From Toxorhynchites rutilus septentrionalis (Eukaryota; Arthropoda; Insecta; Diptera; Culicidae): 64,000 bases of DNA. Location of the stretch: NCBI RefSeq assembly GCF_029784135.1, contig NC_073745.1, forward strand, positions 245,051,624 to 245,115,623. Reading direction: 5' to 3'. Of the stretch, positions 34,501 through 46,129 are shown piece after piece. The notes below the pieces were generated by a model. That model was not told the origin of the DNA. It did no database searches and saw only the letters and a program-made list of their open reading frames with translations. Each line of letters begins with the position of its first letter. Within the stretch, counting starts at the first letter, position 1. The translations under genes and the position numbers were made by a program.

Positions 34501-35563
34501 CACCGCAAACATCAACGAGCAAACATAAATATTCCGTTACACGCTTCTTTGCAATATAATTGTAGGGGAGAGGGGGGCACATTCGGACACTTTTTTTTCC
34601 TTGATTTTTAATATTTTTTGTAAACTTAAAAAAAAACCTGAATTCTTCCTGGTTGTCATTTGGACATCAATGTATCATATGAGCGTGTTAGAGGTGTACG
34701 TTGATGCGATTACGAATTTTTGAAAACCGCCTTTTTTTTAAAGATAACTTTTGTTGTATACTACACTGTTACCATTTTGAGGCGTCTATCTATCGATAAA
34801 CATTTGTTTTTATCTATAACACAGTAGTCGTTTAGACGTAAGAGAATTCCTATTCTATCGATGCACAACACATGTCGCCTTTTTCGCCGTAAGAATATTG
34901 CTATTGTTCGAATGTTCACAGTTGGGCTGTTCACAGCGGGACTGTTGATATGAGGCTTCCTTTGTTGGGTTATTAATAGTTCCAATTACCGATGCAGCAG
35001 ACCTTTCGGTCTGTGAGCGGTAAGGGACTGGGATTACCTTCACATGATGATTGTTGCGTGGACATAGTAGCTAGAATAACACACAAAGATGGTCAGTTTA
35101 GGGGCCCTGAGTTATGAGCTCATGATCGTTCGCTTAGTAGCGGACACGCAACCATTTAGGCTACGAAGACCCCAAAATCGCCTTTTTGTCCGAATGTGCC
35201 CCATGTGTGGGGTACTTTCGGACAGTCCTGGGGCACTTTCGGAAAACGAAAAAAAATTAAAATTTTATCTTTATCAACAATTATTTCCGTTTCCTCTTTT
35301 TCCAGCATATTCCGCATTTTTCTGTTTATCAGTACACTGAAGTCGCTTTTTACGCGGGGGATACGTGCCGCGTAAACAAAAACCGCGTAAATTCCAAAAT
35401 CCGCGGAGAAAAACCGCGTAAATTCCAAAATCCGTGTAAAAAACTAACAAACGGTGAATTATTAGTTCAAAATGCAACCCATATACTGACAATTGATTAC
35501 CTGATCTTCTCAGCTACTAATCAGTGATACAATACAAACTTATTTCTTGAAAAGTCACATCAA

Positions 35564-36517
35564 TTAGCATATTGAATTTTTACGTGGTTGGTTTGCTTTC
35601 TTCCGTTTTCGAGTGGTGGTTTTCCGCGGTAAAGTTTTTGGAAATTGTTCAACATTTTCCGAGGACAAAGTTGCCAAAGTAAAATCTATCTGTGCTGTAG
35701 ATGCAATGTTTTGCAGCATTGTTGTATTACCCGATGAGTCAGTTGCTACCTCCGATCCAGTAGGTGAAATCATTTCAGCATTCAAAATCCTTGTTCGAAA
35801 AAACCTTTCTTGAGAATGGATAGCAACCTGTCATTTTGAATCCAGCTAGGATATTACTCAGATTGAAAGAAGCATTATAAGCCGATGCAACTATACCTGA
35901 AAGTTCGTGTATAGAAATACTTTTTCCAGGATGGTAACCAAGTAGCCAATCGTTCTGGGAAACTGAGAGCTTTTGCTTGAAAGGGCCCATAACTGAAACA
36001 TCCAGTGGTTGTAAGCGATTTGTGACATAAGGTGGAAAATAATTGTGCAATTTTCTCGGCAATATTTAATTGTTTCCAAAGTGCAATGACTTTCTGATTG
36101 ATGTTTTTGGAATTGATTCGTTTACGTTGCTTTTTGCTACCTTTTTCAAATGTTCCAGAACATTGAGACACAGTTTTCCTGTTATGCAACCGTTAGTTGG
36201 GAAATTAGCAAAGACAATGTACTCAGTTGGACCACCTGTGAGCTAGAATCATGAAAACGTTCTATTCGAAACTTTTTTTTTCTCTCTCTATTATAGTGAC
36301 TTTCAACACATTTCGGCTGGTTCGTCACTTTTAGTTCCATTTTTGGAAGAATGTCGGGAGTGAGAATTGAACTCGTGATCTCTGCGTGAGAGGTATGAAT
36401 GTTACCACTACGCCAGATCGCCTCCACAAAATTCGAAACTAGTTCGATAGCTCTTTCCATCTCATCTTCGTTTATGCTGGTTCTATCGGTTTTCTTTTTG
36501 TAGTTTCGAACCATCAT
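35564..36517 (-). pseudogene. pogo-like transposase fragments
   Basis: The N-terminal piece (36517-36440) reads MMVRNYKKKTDRTSINEDEM then ERAIELVSNF, the psq-type helix-turn-helix start of pogo transposases. It is cut by the SINE at 36274-36430. The C-terminal piece (36062-35775) reads FPPYVTNRLQPLDVSVMGPF, HPGKSISIHELSG and FKMTGCYPFSRKVF, the end of the DDE/jerky-type catalytic domain. A frameshift near 35780 leads into a Lys/Arg-rich tail (RKTTTRKRKK). The central catalytic region is missing. Inactive. Confidence 0.75.
36274..36430 (-). mobile_element. tRNA-derived SINE, copy 1, in the pogo element
   Basis: On the minus strand it begins near GGAGGCGATCTGGCGTAGTG (A-box-like) and contains GAGTTCAATTCTCACTCCCG (B-box-like). 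It ends in an A-rich tail (T-run at 36274-36282 on the plus strand). It is flanked by the 10-mer ATTCGAAACT at 36264-36273 and 36431-36440. The same SINE is at 50926-51073. Confidence 0.85.
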
Positions 36518-36680
36518 TAGGTCTGAGAATCAGACTAAATAGATGTTTGTAAGTAAACAACAATCAGACACAAATTGTATGAGGTATTAAAAAGTGTCCG
36601 AATGTGCCCCACCACCATCCGAAGACAAATCATAATTTTATCTAATAAATCGACCTTTATTTGTCAGTTGTATGTACGTT

Positions 36681-38286
36681 TTTTGACGTAGGATTACGTC
36701 TTTCGGGAACATATTGGGGTACAAATTGAAAATCGAAAATCGAGCACATTGTGAAAATTGTCCAATTTCAATCGCTTAATGCTCAGTCATTTCATGATGT
36801 ATTGATGAAATTTTTGCGTCAATCGATTTCGGTACTTCATAACAAATTTTTATATTGTAGAAAATAATATATGTCATGAAACTAACTATCGAACAATTGA
36901 AAAACCTCAACCCATATCCTAACGGAAATACCCACTTCTGATTTGTCGAAATTGATGACACATGCGGCAGGTCCCTATCAGAGACATCAAAACCAAGCTA
37001 CATGGGGGAAATCAACATTGCAAATACTTGAAAGTAGGGGGAGCTTTTGTTCCTACCGAAATGTGTTTCCTAACAGAGTCATCAAAACCAAGCTGGCTGG
37101 GGGAAATCGGCATTGCAAATATATGCAAGTCGGGGGCATTTTTATATTGCCAGTAAGGTGAGTGATACGATTAATTCTAGGAAATAAAATTTAAATTTGG
37201 AACCTTAATGTTGGTTGCTTCGTGAAATTTCATATCAATGACCGATCGTGTATTGTGAAAAATTTAGCACAAGTTGTCGGTGTTAAGTCAGACCGGACCA
37301 TGTGACATTTTTCTGATTTCAAGAAAAACGAGCTTGAAGTTTGGCGCTATAAGGGGCCTTCATTGAGCGTTCTAAACAATTACGATACGTTATTCCTGCT
37401 GTACGCGTGATTCTCCAAATCTGATAAGTGTGGTATGCAGCTTACGTAATACTTAGTTAAATACAATCAATAACTCGAAATTTTTAATTTTGCTACTAGG
37501 TCCCCTCTGATTTAACACCGACCAAGTGTAAGTGCAAAATTGTATATGGTAGCAGTTGTGTTAAAAATGACATGAAATATGAACCGATTCATTCCAATGA
37601 TCATTAAAAACCAAGGTGTGTTCCCGCTCAAGAACCGGTCGTTTGGTTTAAGTTGTCTGTTTTGTTGTGTTCATTTTCACCCAAAGAAAGTTTATGCGGC
37701 GAGAAGAATTGGAACAGGAAACAAACATTAGAAAAAGGTGATTTCCTGTATGCTCTACATTTAGTATTAGTTGTTGTTAGTCCAAATAAAATCCGCATTG
37801 GGTTGAATATACACAGAAAGTAAAAATTGTAGTAGAAATTTATCTTTTCCATTTCAAATACGTTTTCTCTATATCAAAGTAACATTTTTTTACTGATGAG
37901 AAAAATTGATAATTGTGTTCGGTATTGGTAATAATCTCATTGGTGAGCTTTTTTTCTCTATTTCATCCGTACATAACTCAGGAGGTATCTCGTCTTGGAT
38001 CACAGAGGGTGGTTTTCATCATATCTCGTTCCACTTCGGTATCTTCTATCTGATACGCACCATCCAACGACTGTCTACCATCCTTCTGTCATCATCACTC
38101 GGTAAACACTGGTGGAGTGAACAAACAATACCCAACAACTAAACAAAACCGCCCTTTTCAGGGCCACCAAATAATTAACAAAGAATTTAACGATGTAACT
38201 CTTCAAACTTATCCAAAATCAACAGAGAGCCTAACGGAATCCTACGTTGAATGCGGTCGTATCTCGGACACAACCCTCCTGTGACT
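36681..38286 (+). repeat. Repeat Y (copy 1), with nested 247-bp MITE
   Basis: Starts TTTTGACGTAGGATTACGTC and ends GGAATCCTACGTTGAATG followed by a GGACACAACCCTCCTGTGAC module. Copies 2 and 3 are at 44486-45819 and 50514-51987 (inverted). Without the MITE the length is about 1.35 kb, like the others. A short open frame near the 3' end (TTKQ...FQG...EFNDV) is conserved between copies but recognised from no family. Confidence 0.7.
37276..37522. mobile_element. MITE with GTCGGTGTTAA ends (247 bp)
   Basis: Inverted ends GTCGGTGTTAAGTCAGA (37276) and TCTGATTTAACACCGAC (to 37522) are flanked by CAAGTT and CAAGTG. The other two Y repeats have this site unoccupied, reading directly from GCAAGT into GTAAGTG-like sequence. 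The target duplication is five or six bases. Superfamily not assigned. Confidence 0.75.
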
Positions 38287-38299
38287 TTTTTTATTTCTT

Positions 38300-39080
38300 A
38301 TTAGTTACTAACTGAGGTGGTGTACATAAATTTCGAAATCGTTCTCAAAGAAATTAGGGAAATACTTACAACTCCAAGCTCAAAAGTTTCGAAATGTGTA
38401 TGAAAAAGGGCACTGTGTTGTATTCGTTGGTGTAAGGGCTATTGGTGAAAGGGCTGTTAAGTTACTTATATTTTTAATTTGGTTGAAAATTGTACCACTT
38501 AATTTTTACAAGCGTTGTCCGAAACTGCCCCCCTTTCTAAACTGCCTCCCTTTCCCCTACAGTAAATTTTCAGGCCAATGGTATTTTATTTATTGAAATA
38601 AAATCCATCGATGGAATTACGTTTTGTTGATGCTACAATAGTGTGTCATAAACTAATATCGTAGTACCATCGCATACTAGCGTTACCCAGTTATCCAATG
38701 AGCTTTAAAATCAGTAGGTGATCTGCTTGATGTTTTCTTAGAAATCACTTCAGTAAAACATTCTGCTAACTGCTAATTAAATAATAAAAAGTATTCGAAC
38801 AGTGATGCTTATGCTGAATTACCACATCTATGCATTCAAAATGCTATTTTAAAGCAATAAGCAGTAGAATAGCAAACTGTAGTGACAAAAATATCGAGAA
38901 GACACAAAAAATTGATTTCTTTCTGGTTTTAAAGAACTTTTCTAAATTAACACATTTGTTTGTCAACCAAGTCAATAGCAAGTCCATTTACCAACCAGCT
39001 TTCATTTGATATATAACGTGTCTGTATGATCTCTCAACACGGAGATATTGTTATTTGAATGAAAAATTTCCCCTTCGTTT
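38300..39080. other. Intergenic DNA with a pogo-type terminus
   Basis: At about 38517-38557, GTCCGAAACTGCCCCCC ... CCTTTCCCC followed by TA is an inverted counterpart of the GGGGAGAGGGGGGCA end at 34565, suggesting the remnant of a related element. Nothing else recognised. Confidence 0.45.
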
Positions 39081-39129
39081 TTGATGGTGAATAATTTAAT
39101 AATCTATCATGAAAACGAGTTTATGGGTG

Positions 39130-39720
39130 AGGAGTGTGTGTATATTAGGGTGCCAATGAATGTATGGGAAAAAATCGACCCCAAAATTTCAAAAAAGTTA
39201 CCCTGTACAAAAGGTTTACCACCTCGAAAAATCACCCTATGCCGAATTTCTGCTCAATCGGACTTAAGACAGAGTGGCGCAAAGCGGTCAAAGTTTTATT
39301 TTTTTGAAAATCGAAAAAACACCCAAGGGGAGAGTAATGCAATCGGGGTTTTCGAAAAAAAAATTGTTGATGCCAAATGTCTTAAAATTGCATGAAACGT
39401 CGAGATCTAGTGTCATCTCGTAAAAAAAATGTTTTGTCAAAAATCGGCATTCTGGGACTTTTTTTCGGAGTACGAAACGAAAAGTATAGTTTTGAGTGCC
39501 ATTCAAAATAGTCATCGCGATTTTTCATTCGGAACTTGCTACGAAATGTTGATTTGCACGATAATATACCCTATGCAAAATATTAGCTCATTCGGACTTC
39601 ATTTACTGGTGTCGCAAACGTTAAAATTTGAGTTTTTTGAAAACCGAAAAATCACCAGAATTTTTTTTATTTCTTCTCGATACTTTTGTTCTCTGCATCT
39701 ACACACACCAAGATAACAAT
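39130..39720. repeat. Unclassified dispersed-type sequence
   Basis: Contains two related blocks (TCAATCGGACTTAAGACAGA... and TCATTCGGACTTCATTTACTG..., each followed by GCAAAG/CGCAAACG and TTTTTTGAAAA(T/C)CGAAAAA). It looks like an old repeat with two diverged units of about 350 bp. Frames across it show no known protein. Confidence 0.45.
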
Positions 39721-40094
39721 GTGTTCGTGAAATATTCCAGAAGCTGATGGTTTGAGTATTTGAAATGATGTATATATCATTATCTAAATGTAATATTTCG
39801 AAAGCTTGTTTTCGACGTTCAAAAGTAGCGAAAAGAGATTTGCATGGTGGGATACGATTTTGAATTTGAGTCACTGTATCTATATGTCTTCATGCGTGAT
39901 AAACATCCTAAATTGGAACTGTATGGCGTGCCTATTGCTCATTTTCTATATTGTTTATGTTTAAGCCACTGTTATGAGTTTTATTCCAATGGACTGTTAT
40001 CGAACCACTTTTGAAAATAATATATTTTTCCAACCGCTAAACTTCGCGAGCAAACACATATATGTGCTTGGCACGAAGGTCTAGCCCATCGATG

Positions 40095-40131
40095 TATAAA
40101 AGTAATAGTTTTAAGCACTAACCCATCATTC
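40095..40131 (+). promoter_or_regulatory. Core promoter of gene 7
   Basis: TATAAA at 40095-40100 and a TCATTC initiator at 40126-40131, with the start codon at 40180. This initiator variant is shared with genes 9 and 10. Confidence 0.6.
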
Positions 40132-40179
40132 ACTTGTGTGTCTTCACCTTGCTAAGTTAACTTCGATTTGGAAAGCAAA

Positions 40180-40580
40180 ATGTTGAAGGTAAACCATGAA
40201 ATATGAATTATTTTATCGGTTTATTTGGAACTTTTATCCGCCACCAGTTTATTGCCATTGTTGTCATATCGCTCGCCGTAGTATCGGCTCAGAATCACCA
40301 CAGTGAACCAGAGCGAGGGAGTAACCAGGAAGGGGTACACAAGGACTATTACACGTATCCTAAGTACACGTTCGAATACGGCGTCAAGGATCCTCACACC
40401 GGAGATCACAAAAGCCAGTGGGAAACCCGCGATGGTGATGCTGTTAAGGGCGGTTACACTGTGCATGAAGCTGACGGCTCTGAGCGTGTGGTTGAGTACA
40501 CATCCGATAAGCAGAATGGTTTCCAGGCCCACGTTAAGATGATCGGTGGTGCGGATCATCCGCAAGCGCGAGGGGATTAA
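40180..40580 (+). CDS. RR-2 cuticular protein (CPR family), gene 7, short tail
   Basis: Exon 1 40180-40188 (Met-Leu-Lys), intron 40189-40247 (59 bp), exon 2 40248-40580; only 113 residues. Signal peptide to about 17 (LAVVSA), a Glu/Asn/His linker, then the RR-2 domain at about 41-100: YPKYTFEYGVKDPHTGD, SQWETRDGDAVKGGYTV and [19 protein letters not shown]. Ala replaces Val in the DGDVV core. The protein stops soon after the domain (HPQARGD), without the Gly/His tail of its neighbours. A MITE begins 41 bp after the stop and provides the first AATAAA (40631-40636). Confidence 0.9.
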
Positions 40581-40621
40581 ATAATGGGCGAGAATAATAT
40601 TATTGTGACTGTGATATCGAC

Positions 40622-41166
40622 GGTTCCCGGAATAAATCGCCACAGAAAACGACTGCAACAGAAACCACCGCTTATAAAATGTGTAGTAGGCTATAAATAT
40701 TGTGGCGCGGTATTGTATTTCAAAACAAGAATTAACCGGGCAAACGTATCGCCCCAGGCAAACGTAACGCCCCGGGCAGACGTATACCGTCCGACGCTCG
40801 CTAGAGCTCGGTCGGACATTGCTAAAGGATCGTATCCTATGTTTCAAACTAACCGGGCAATCAGTGGATCCCAGGTTTGCGTGCGAGACACCGCCGCTTC
40901 CGACGGCGGGTCGGCGGTGGACTCGGATTGCGTCATCTTGGCGGCATGGGCCGCCTCGATTCCTTATCCTCGCCAAATGGGGACTTCGTCCCCATTACAT
41001 TGTCCTCAGAATAAATTTCGAAAAACGAGAACAAGAGAATAAATTTATAATAGAAATGTGAGGCACATGATGTTTTTCCCGCGCCAAATATTTCTAGCCT
41101 ACTACACTTTTTCTAAGCGGTTGTTTCTGTTGCAGTTGTTTACTGTGGCGATTTATTCCGGTCACC
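40622..41166. mobile_element. Mutator-like MITE (545 bp) with ~88-bp inverted ends and 9-bp target duplication
   Basis: The left TIR (40622-40710) and right TIR (41079-41166) match in inverted orientation over about 88 bp, including CCGGAATAAATCGCCACAG, CTGCAACAGAAAC and GTGTAGTAGGCTA. The element is flanked by GATATCGAC at 40613-40621 and 41167-41175 (the next base also matches). Long TIRs plus a 9-bp duplication point to the Mutator superfamily. The interior is GC-rich and noncoding, with a GTCCGAC/GTCGGAC stem at about 40789-40817. The 152-codon frame across it is not a gene. Confidence 0.82.
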
Positions 41167-41175
41167 GATATCGAC

Positions 41176-42040
41176 GTTGTGATGAAATAGTATATCGATA
41201 TGTATCGAAGTGATTGTTTTTGCGTTTTCAAGCTTTTCATATTATGTTGTGCTGCGTAGCAGTAGTGTTATGTTGTTAGGATTTCCATTATCGATCAATC
41301 GTTGGAGATCGTGTGATTCATTTTACAAGTTATTTGATGATTAGTTATCCTTATTATTAATACATGTCAGGAAATGCTGGATTTTGATTTTTTTTTTTTT
41401 GTAAATGAAGTAAATCTTCATCGTGTTACATAAGTAGAATTCTATAGCCTCCCGCCCGATAATTGATAATGAATTTTTATTTGTTCTTAAGTTCAATTTA
41501 CATTGCACAAAATTAATTTTTACCACAACATGTCAACCTGTTTTTTTTTATATTTCTTCTAAATGATAAAATATAACATTTTATAGTAATCTTTTTCCTT
41601 CACTTTTATGGGCGCCATTCAATGACTGGATCATCAAATGTTTATAGTACTGTTTGAGCATGAATGGATTAGCTTGACTACTATGAGCATTAATGTTGTT
41701 TATGTAATCAAATTCGGATTACTAAAGTCATTATCTAGTCAAATAAACCAATAACTACCAGAGATGCAAAAATAATCTTAAATTTGAAACACCGTTTTCT
41801 AATTAACTGAATGTATCAAAATTTGTCTATTCTCTCACGACTAATAAACATTTATAATAATGATAATAAAAAAAAAGAAATATTTTTCCCGACGTTTCGA
41901 GAAAAACGCGTTTGATTTTAATTGTTATGGCCGTAATATTTTAGATACCGAATAACTCGCTCTAACCCTGACTCAGAGCTAAGTCATTCCATATAATAGC
42001 TCAGAAACAACTAAAATTGGGTACTGTACGAATTGTAACC
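41176..42040. other. Intergenic DNA, nothing recognised
   Basis: AT-rich. No repeat ends or ORF of interest. Confidence 0.4.
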
Positions 42041-42099
42041 GACGACTTTTGAAGCAGATGTTCACCAGCGAATGAAAAACCATGGGATCACCTTAAAAA

Positions 42100-42440
42100 A
42101 TCGAAAAACTGGCAGATGATAACTGTCGTTTCTGCAATTTCGAAGCTGAAACTTCGGAACATTTACTGTGTCAATGCAGTACACTTATCCAGCGAAGACT
42201 GCGAATTCTTGGAAAGGGCATTCTTATGCCTAACGAGATTTGGTCTGCTGAACCAAAAATGGTAAGGAACTTCATAAAGCAAGTCATACCATATACATAC
42301 ATATGCAAAGTCCTGTTGCGACCATAACTGATTCCCTGAGTGATGGAACGAACTGACACTACATACATAGCAAACTGGAGTGCGCTACAATAGATCAAAC
42401 TAATGGTCGCAGTGGTACAATGCCCCTACAGTAGAAGAAG
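42100..42440 (+). pseudogene. 3' fragment of a non-LTR retrotransposon ORF2
   Basis: The plus strand reads ADDNCRFCNFEAETSEHLLC then QCSTLIQRRLRILG and NEIWSAEPKMVRNFIKQV. This is the C-terminal zinc-finger (C-x2-C-x8-H-x3-C) block of insect R1/LOA/jockey-type reverse transcriptases. Upstream sequence is decayed and the RT domain is absent. Confidence 0.72.
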
Positions 42441-42920
42441 ATGTTCTGAAAACCATGCTCGGAATCAAACTATGGGTTAAAATGGCGAATGAATATCTTT
42501 TAATTTAACTCATTCTAATTCAACGAATCATCATCAAGAAAGATGTTGACTGCTCGCTGGATGGAGCGAAGCAGGAATAAAAATCGCAAATGAGAATGTT
42601 TTGTACTCTCGCCCGATGCAGGGGCGAAAGTTGAGTAGCAAAGTTTCTTCTCTGCTTTGCTTCTGCACTGCACTGAGCATATGAGCATCGTGCGTATTCT
42701 GAGAATGCTCCCAGAAGCAAACGATTCAGCGCGTTCGATACGCACGGTAGCAGAGAATCAACCGATGGTAGCGCAAAAACAATATACATTATTGCCTTCG
42801 GCTGTTCTACTTTTTTCTCTTGGGTATGATATTGCACGATGCAATGAAACGATTGGTTTCATAATTTAATAACAATATTAAATAAAATGAATCAATGTTT
42901 TAAATATTTCCTATACAAAA
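42441..42920. other. Intergenic DNA, nothing recognised
   Basis: Contains a more GC-balanced stretch at 42515-42780 with no identifiable gene in either strand. Confidence 0.35.
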
Positions 42921-43587
42921 AGTGTCATGCCAAATCGACTGGCCATTGGCAGCAACATCTCAGATTGCAGTGAAACGTTATGGGTGTAAAGACATTGGTC
43001 ATTTGGGCAACTTTGCATATTTGAAATATTCAAAAAAGAATTAGACTACTTTTCGAAAAAGGGCCCAAGATTTGTTTAGACTCAAAATGAAAATGACAAA
43101 AAGGAAAAATGACAAAATGACACAAGAACTATACCCTACAAAATTTTGATCAATAAATAAAATGTAGGAAAATGTTTGAATTTTCTTAATAACACATAAC
43201 AAAAAATTAATTTTCCACTGATTTTCTTTTATAAAAATTTAAATTCTTTTCTCAAAAATGTGTTTTGACTAGACCTTACAATCTCCAACAAGTTACACCT
43301 ACATCGGAAGATGGGCACTTTTACAGGGAAAAAGTTTTTCTTACAACAACTTTTTCATGTTTTCTATGAAAATCATAATTTTGTTCACAGTCAAGATAGC
43401 GATATAATGTATTCGACAAAGTTTTAGATCTCATTAAATGATGGACTATTGTCGAAGATTTCATCTTTCTTTCTTTTCTAGTTTCTGGGATAAATGACAA
43501 TTTTGTATGGAGATTTCTGAAAAAAATATGTTTTTCTCGTAGCATCTTTGAGTTTAAATTATCGCGTTTGACATGTTTTTAAATAAA

Positions 43588-44425
43588 AAAAAAAAGTTGA
43601 TGGGTCTGGGCCTAGAGGTACGGCCGCGATCTTGACATAAGACTGTGATTGTGTGTAGTAAAGGAATTTAAATTGAGTTTTTTCATTGTTCAAAATCTGT
43701 ATTTTTGACTTTTTTGATACATCAAATGGAAGTCATGAACATATGCGTGAGTATACCTTTTCGAACTTCTAAATCAGCAGCCGGTTAAATTCATTAATTG
43801 CATTTTTTTACATAACCAAAAAAAACATGCTCGATATAATGATATCCTGGACCACAATTCCATAAATTGTTATTAGCAAGACCTACAATTGAGTACGAAT
43901 TGATTGGACAACAACCTGAACTTCAATCTAATAAAATTTCTATCGACGTTTAACCTTTTGAGCCAGGCTCTCGTCAAAACTTTAGAGTAGAATCATCCAA
44001 TATCATCTTCAAGATCATTCCTAAATCATCCCTACATTGATTCTGACAACTGATAAATGCCTATTACCGGCAAATCGAGAATAATTCATAATACGCATCT
44101 AATCACATTAGAGCTAACGCCTAATTGTAGGCAAAAAATTGCTCGTTGCGATGTGGGGGAAAACGAGGCTAGTGAAATCGAAAAAAAAACATACCCATTT
44201 GAATTGTCAAATCGTCAACTTTTTTTACTATATTCACTATATTCACTGTATTGAGCCAAAAAAATTCTGGATAAATTTCCTGTCCAATGGTATATAACTC
44301 AACATATGTCGCGATAACGATTTTGAGTAATATGCGTTTGAAAATTCTTAATGAATCGTTACATTTTTCGTAGAGTTACGCCCCTATATAGAAATCAAAG
44401 ACATAGTCCTATGTCAAAACCTTAA
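43588..44425 (+). repeat. Repeat X (copy 3), unoccupied by mariner
   Basis: Aligns with 4117-1992 (reverse) apart from the 1297-bp mariner. It retains the empty target GATAAATGCC-TA-TTACCGGC at about 44051-44070. End motifs CTTGACATAAGACTG (43631) and CATAGTCCTATGTCAAAAC (to about 44420). Confidence 0.7.
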
Positions 44426-44485
44426 CAGAACATGTCAATAGGGATAATTGCCAAATAAAAATGTTACAGGTTAACATTGATGGTA

Positions 44486-45819
44486 TTTTGACGTAGGATT
44501 ACGTCTTTCGGGAACATATTGGGGTACAAATTGAAAATCGAAAATCAAGTACATCGTGAAAATTGTCCAATTTCAAACGCTTACTGCTCAGTCATTTCAT
44601 GATGGATTGATGAATCTTTTGCATCAATCGATTTCGATACTTCATAACATTTTTTTGTGTTGAAGAAAATAATATACGTCATGAAACTAACTGTCGAACA
44701 ATTGGAAAATTTCAACCCCTATCCTAACGGAAATACCCACTTCTGAATGGTCGAATTTACGACACATGCGGCGACTCCTAAACAGAGACATCAAAACCAA
44801 GCTGCCTGAAGGAAATCGGCATTCAAATACATGAAATTAGGGGGAACTTTTGTTCCTACCGAAATGTGTTCCCTAACAGAAACATCGAAACCAAGCTACC
44901 TGGGGGAAATTGGCATTGCAAAAATATGCAAGTCGGGGGCATTTTTATATTGCAAGTAAGGTGAGTGATATAATTAATTCTAGCAAATAAAATTTAAATT
45001 TGGAACTCTAATGTTGGTTGCTTCGTGAAATTTCATATCAATAAACGATCGTTTATTGTGAAATATTTAGCGCAAGTTTAAGTGTAAAATTGTATATGGT
45101 ATCAGTTGTGTTAAAAATAACTTGATATATGAAAAGATTTATTTCAATTTTCATAAATAAAAACCAAGGTGTGTTCCCGCTCGAGAACGGGTCGTTTGGT
45201 TTAAGCTGTCTGTTTATTCTGTTTATTTTCACCCAAGGAAAGTTTATACGGCGAGAAAATTTGGAAAAGTGAAGAAATACTAGAAGAAGTGATTGAGAAA
45301 ATGAGCTCTACATATAGTATTAAATGTTGTTAGTCCAATTAAAATTCGCATTGGGTTGAATAAACATTCAGAAAGTAAAAATTGTAAAAGAAAATTACCT
45401 ATTCCATTTCAAAAATGTTTTCTCTATATTGAAATAACATGTTTTTACCGACGATCTGATTATTAATTATCTTATATTACATTGGTGAGTTTTTTTTCTT
45501 TATTTCATCCATACATATTACAGGAGGCATCTCGTCTAGGATCACAGAGGGCGGTTTTCATCATATCTTGTTCCACTTCAGTATCTTTTGTCTGAAACGC
45601 ACCATCCAACGACTGTTTACCATCCTACTGTCATCATAACTCGGTGGAGTGAACAAACAATACACAACAACCAAACAAGACGGCCGTTTTCAGGGCCACC
45701 AAATCATTATCAAAGAGTTTAACGATGTAATGCTTCAAGCATATCCAAATTCAACAGATAGCCTAACGGAATCCTACGTCAACTATGTGGTCGTGTCTCG
45801 GACACAACCCTTCTGTGAC
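44486..45819 (+). repeat. Repeat Y (copy 2)
   Basis: Starts TTTTGACGTAGGATTACGTC and ends ACGTCAACTATGTGGTCGTG with the GGACACAACCCTTCTGTGAC module. About 1.33 kb, with neither the MITE of copy 1 nor the SINE of copy 3. The conserved short frame near the 3' end starts at 45649. Confidence 0.7.
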
Positions 45820-46129
45820 TTTTTTTCAAAGAAAACTTGGAAAAGTTGTTGTTACAAAAACTCTTACCCTGTACTACTCATGTTTGCATAGGAGACGTAA
45901 CCACCAACACCATTAACGTTGGGAAAACGCGATTTTGTTGTTTTTTTTGCCTACAAGCGTAACCATGCAAATTTCCAATGAAATAATCTGTCCAGTTGAA
46001 CGATATTATCGGCAAAATGAGGGTCTAGGAGATTTTGCGGATTAAAATAAATATTCGGAAATTATAAGGGCAATTCATATAATTGGTTTGAGAATAAATA
46101 AAATAATTTAAAAAATTTTTTTTGAGGAA
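45820..46129. other. Spacer inside the TE stack, nothing recognised
   Basis: AT-rich DNA between repeat Y2 and the Helitron-like tail. Confidence 0.4.

Larger units (their letters stand above)
34565..36619 (-). mobile_element. pogo-like DNA transposon, internally deleted
   Basis: The left end GGGGAGAGGGGGGCACATTC (after TA at 34563-34564) and the right end GTGTCCGAATGTGCCCC (about 36594-36610) are inverted matches through GGGGCACATTCGGACAC. Subterminal copies of the word GTCCGAA(T/A)GTGCCCC recur near 35188-35245. Inside are fragments of a pogo/Tigger-type transposase on the minus strand and a nested SINE. A stretch with CCGCGTAAATTCCAAAATCC (twice, 35386-35440) looks like a further nested insertion. 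Confidence 0.7.

Noticed and set aside
40221..40976. 251-codon minus-strand frame across CPR gene 7 and the MITE
   Set aside because: It is antisense to a clear two-exon CPR gene and crosses the intron and transposon boundary. Long antisense frames recur over most CPR genes here because of codon composition (also 52353-52832, 63251-63805, 48402-48782).
40584..41042. 152-codon plus-strand frame after gene 7
   Set aside because: It lies almost wholly inside the 545-bp MITE, starts outside it, and shows no domain. The GC-rich interior explains the open frame.
41176..42040. Further CPR gene or exon in the 5-8 kb spaces between genes
   Set aside because: I looked for the YxFEYGVxD and RDGDVV landmarks on both strands in the intergenic regions and found none beyond the ten genes, so no CPR pseudogene can be reported.
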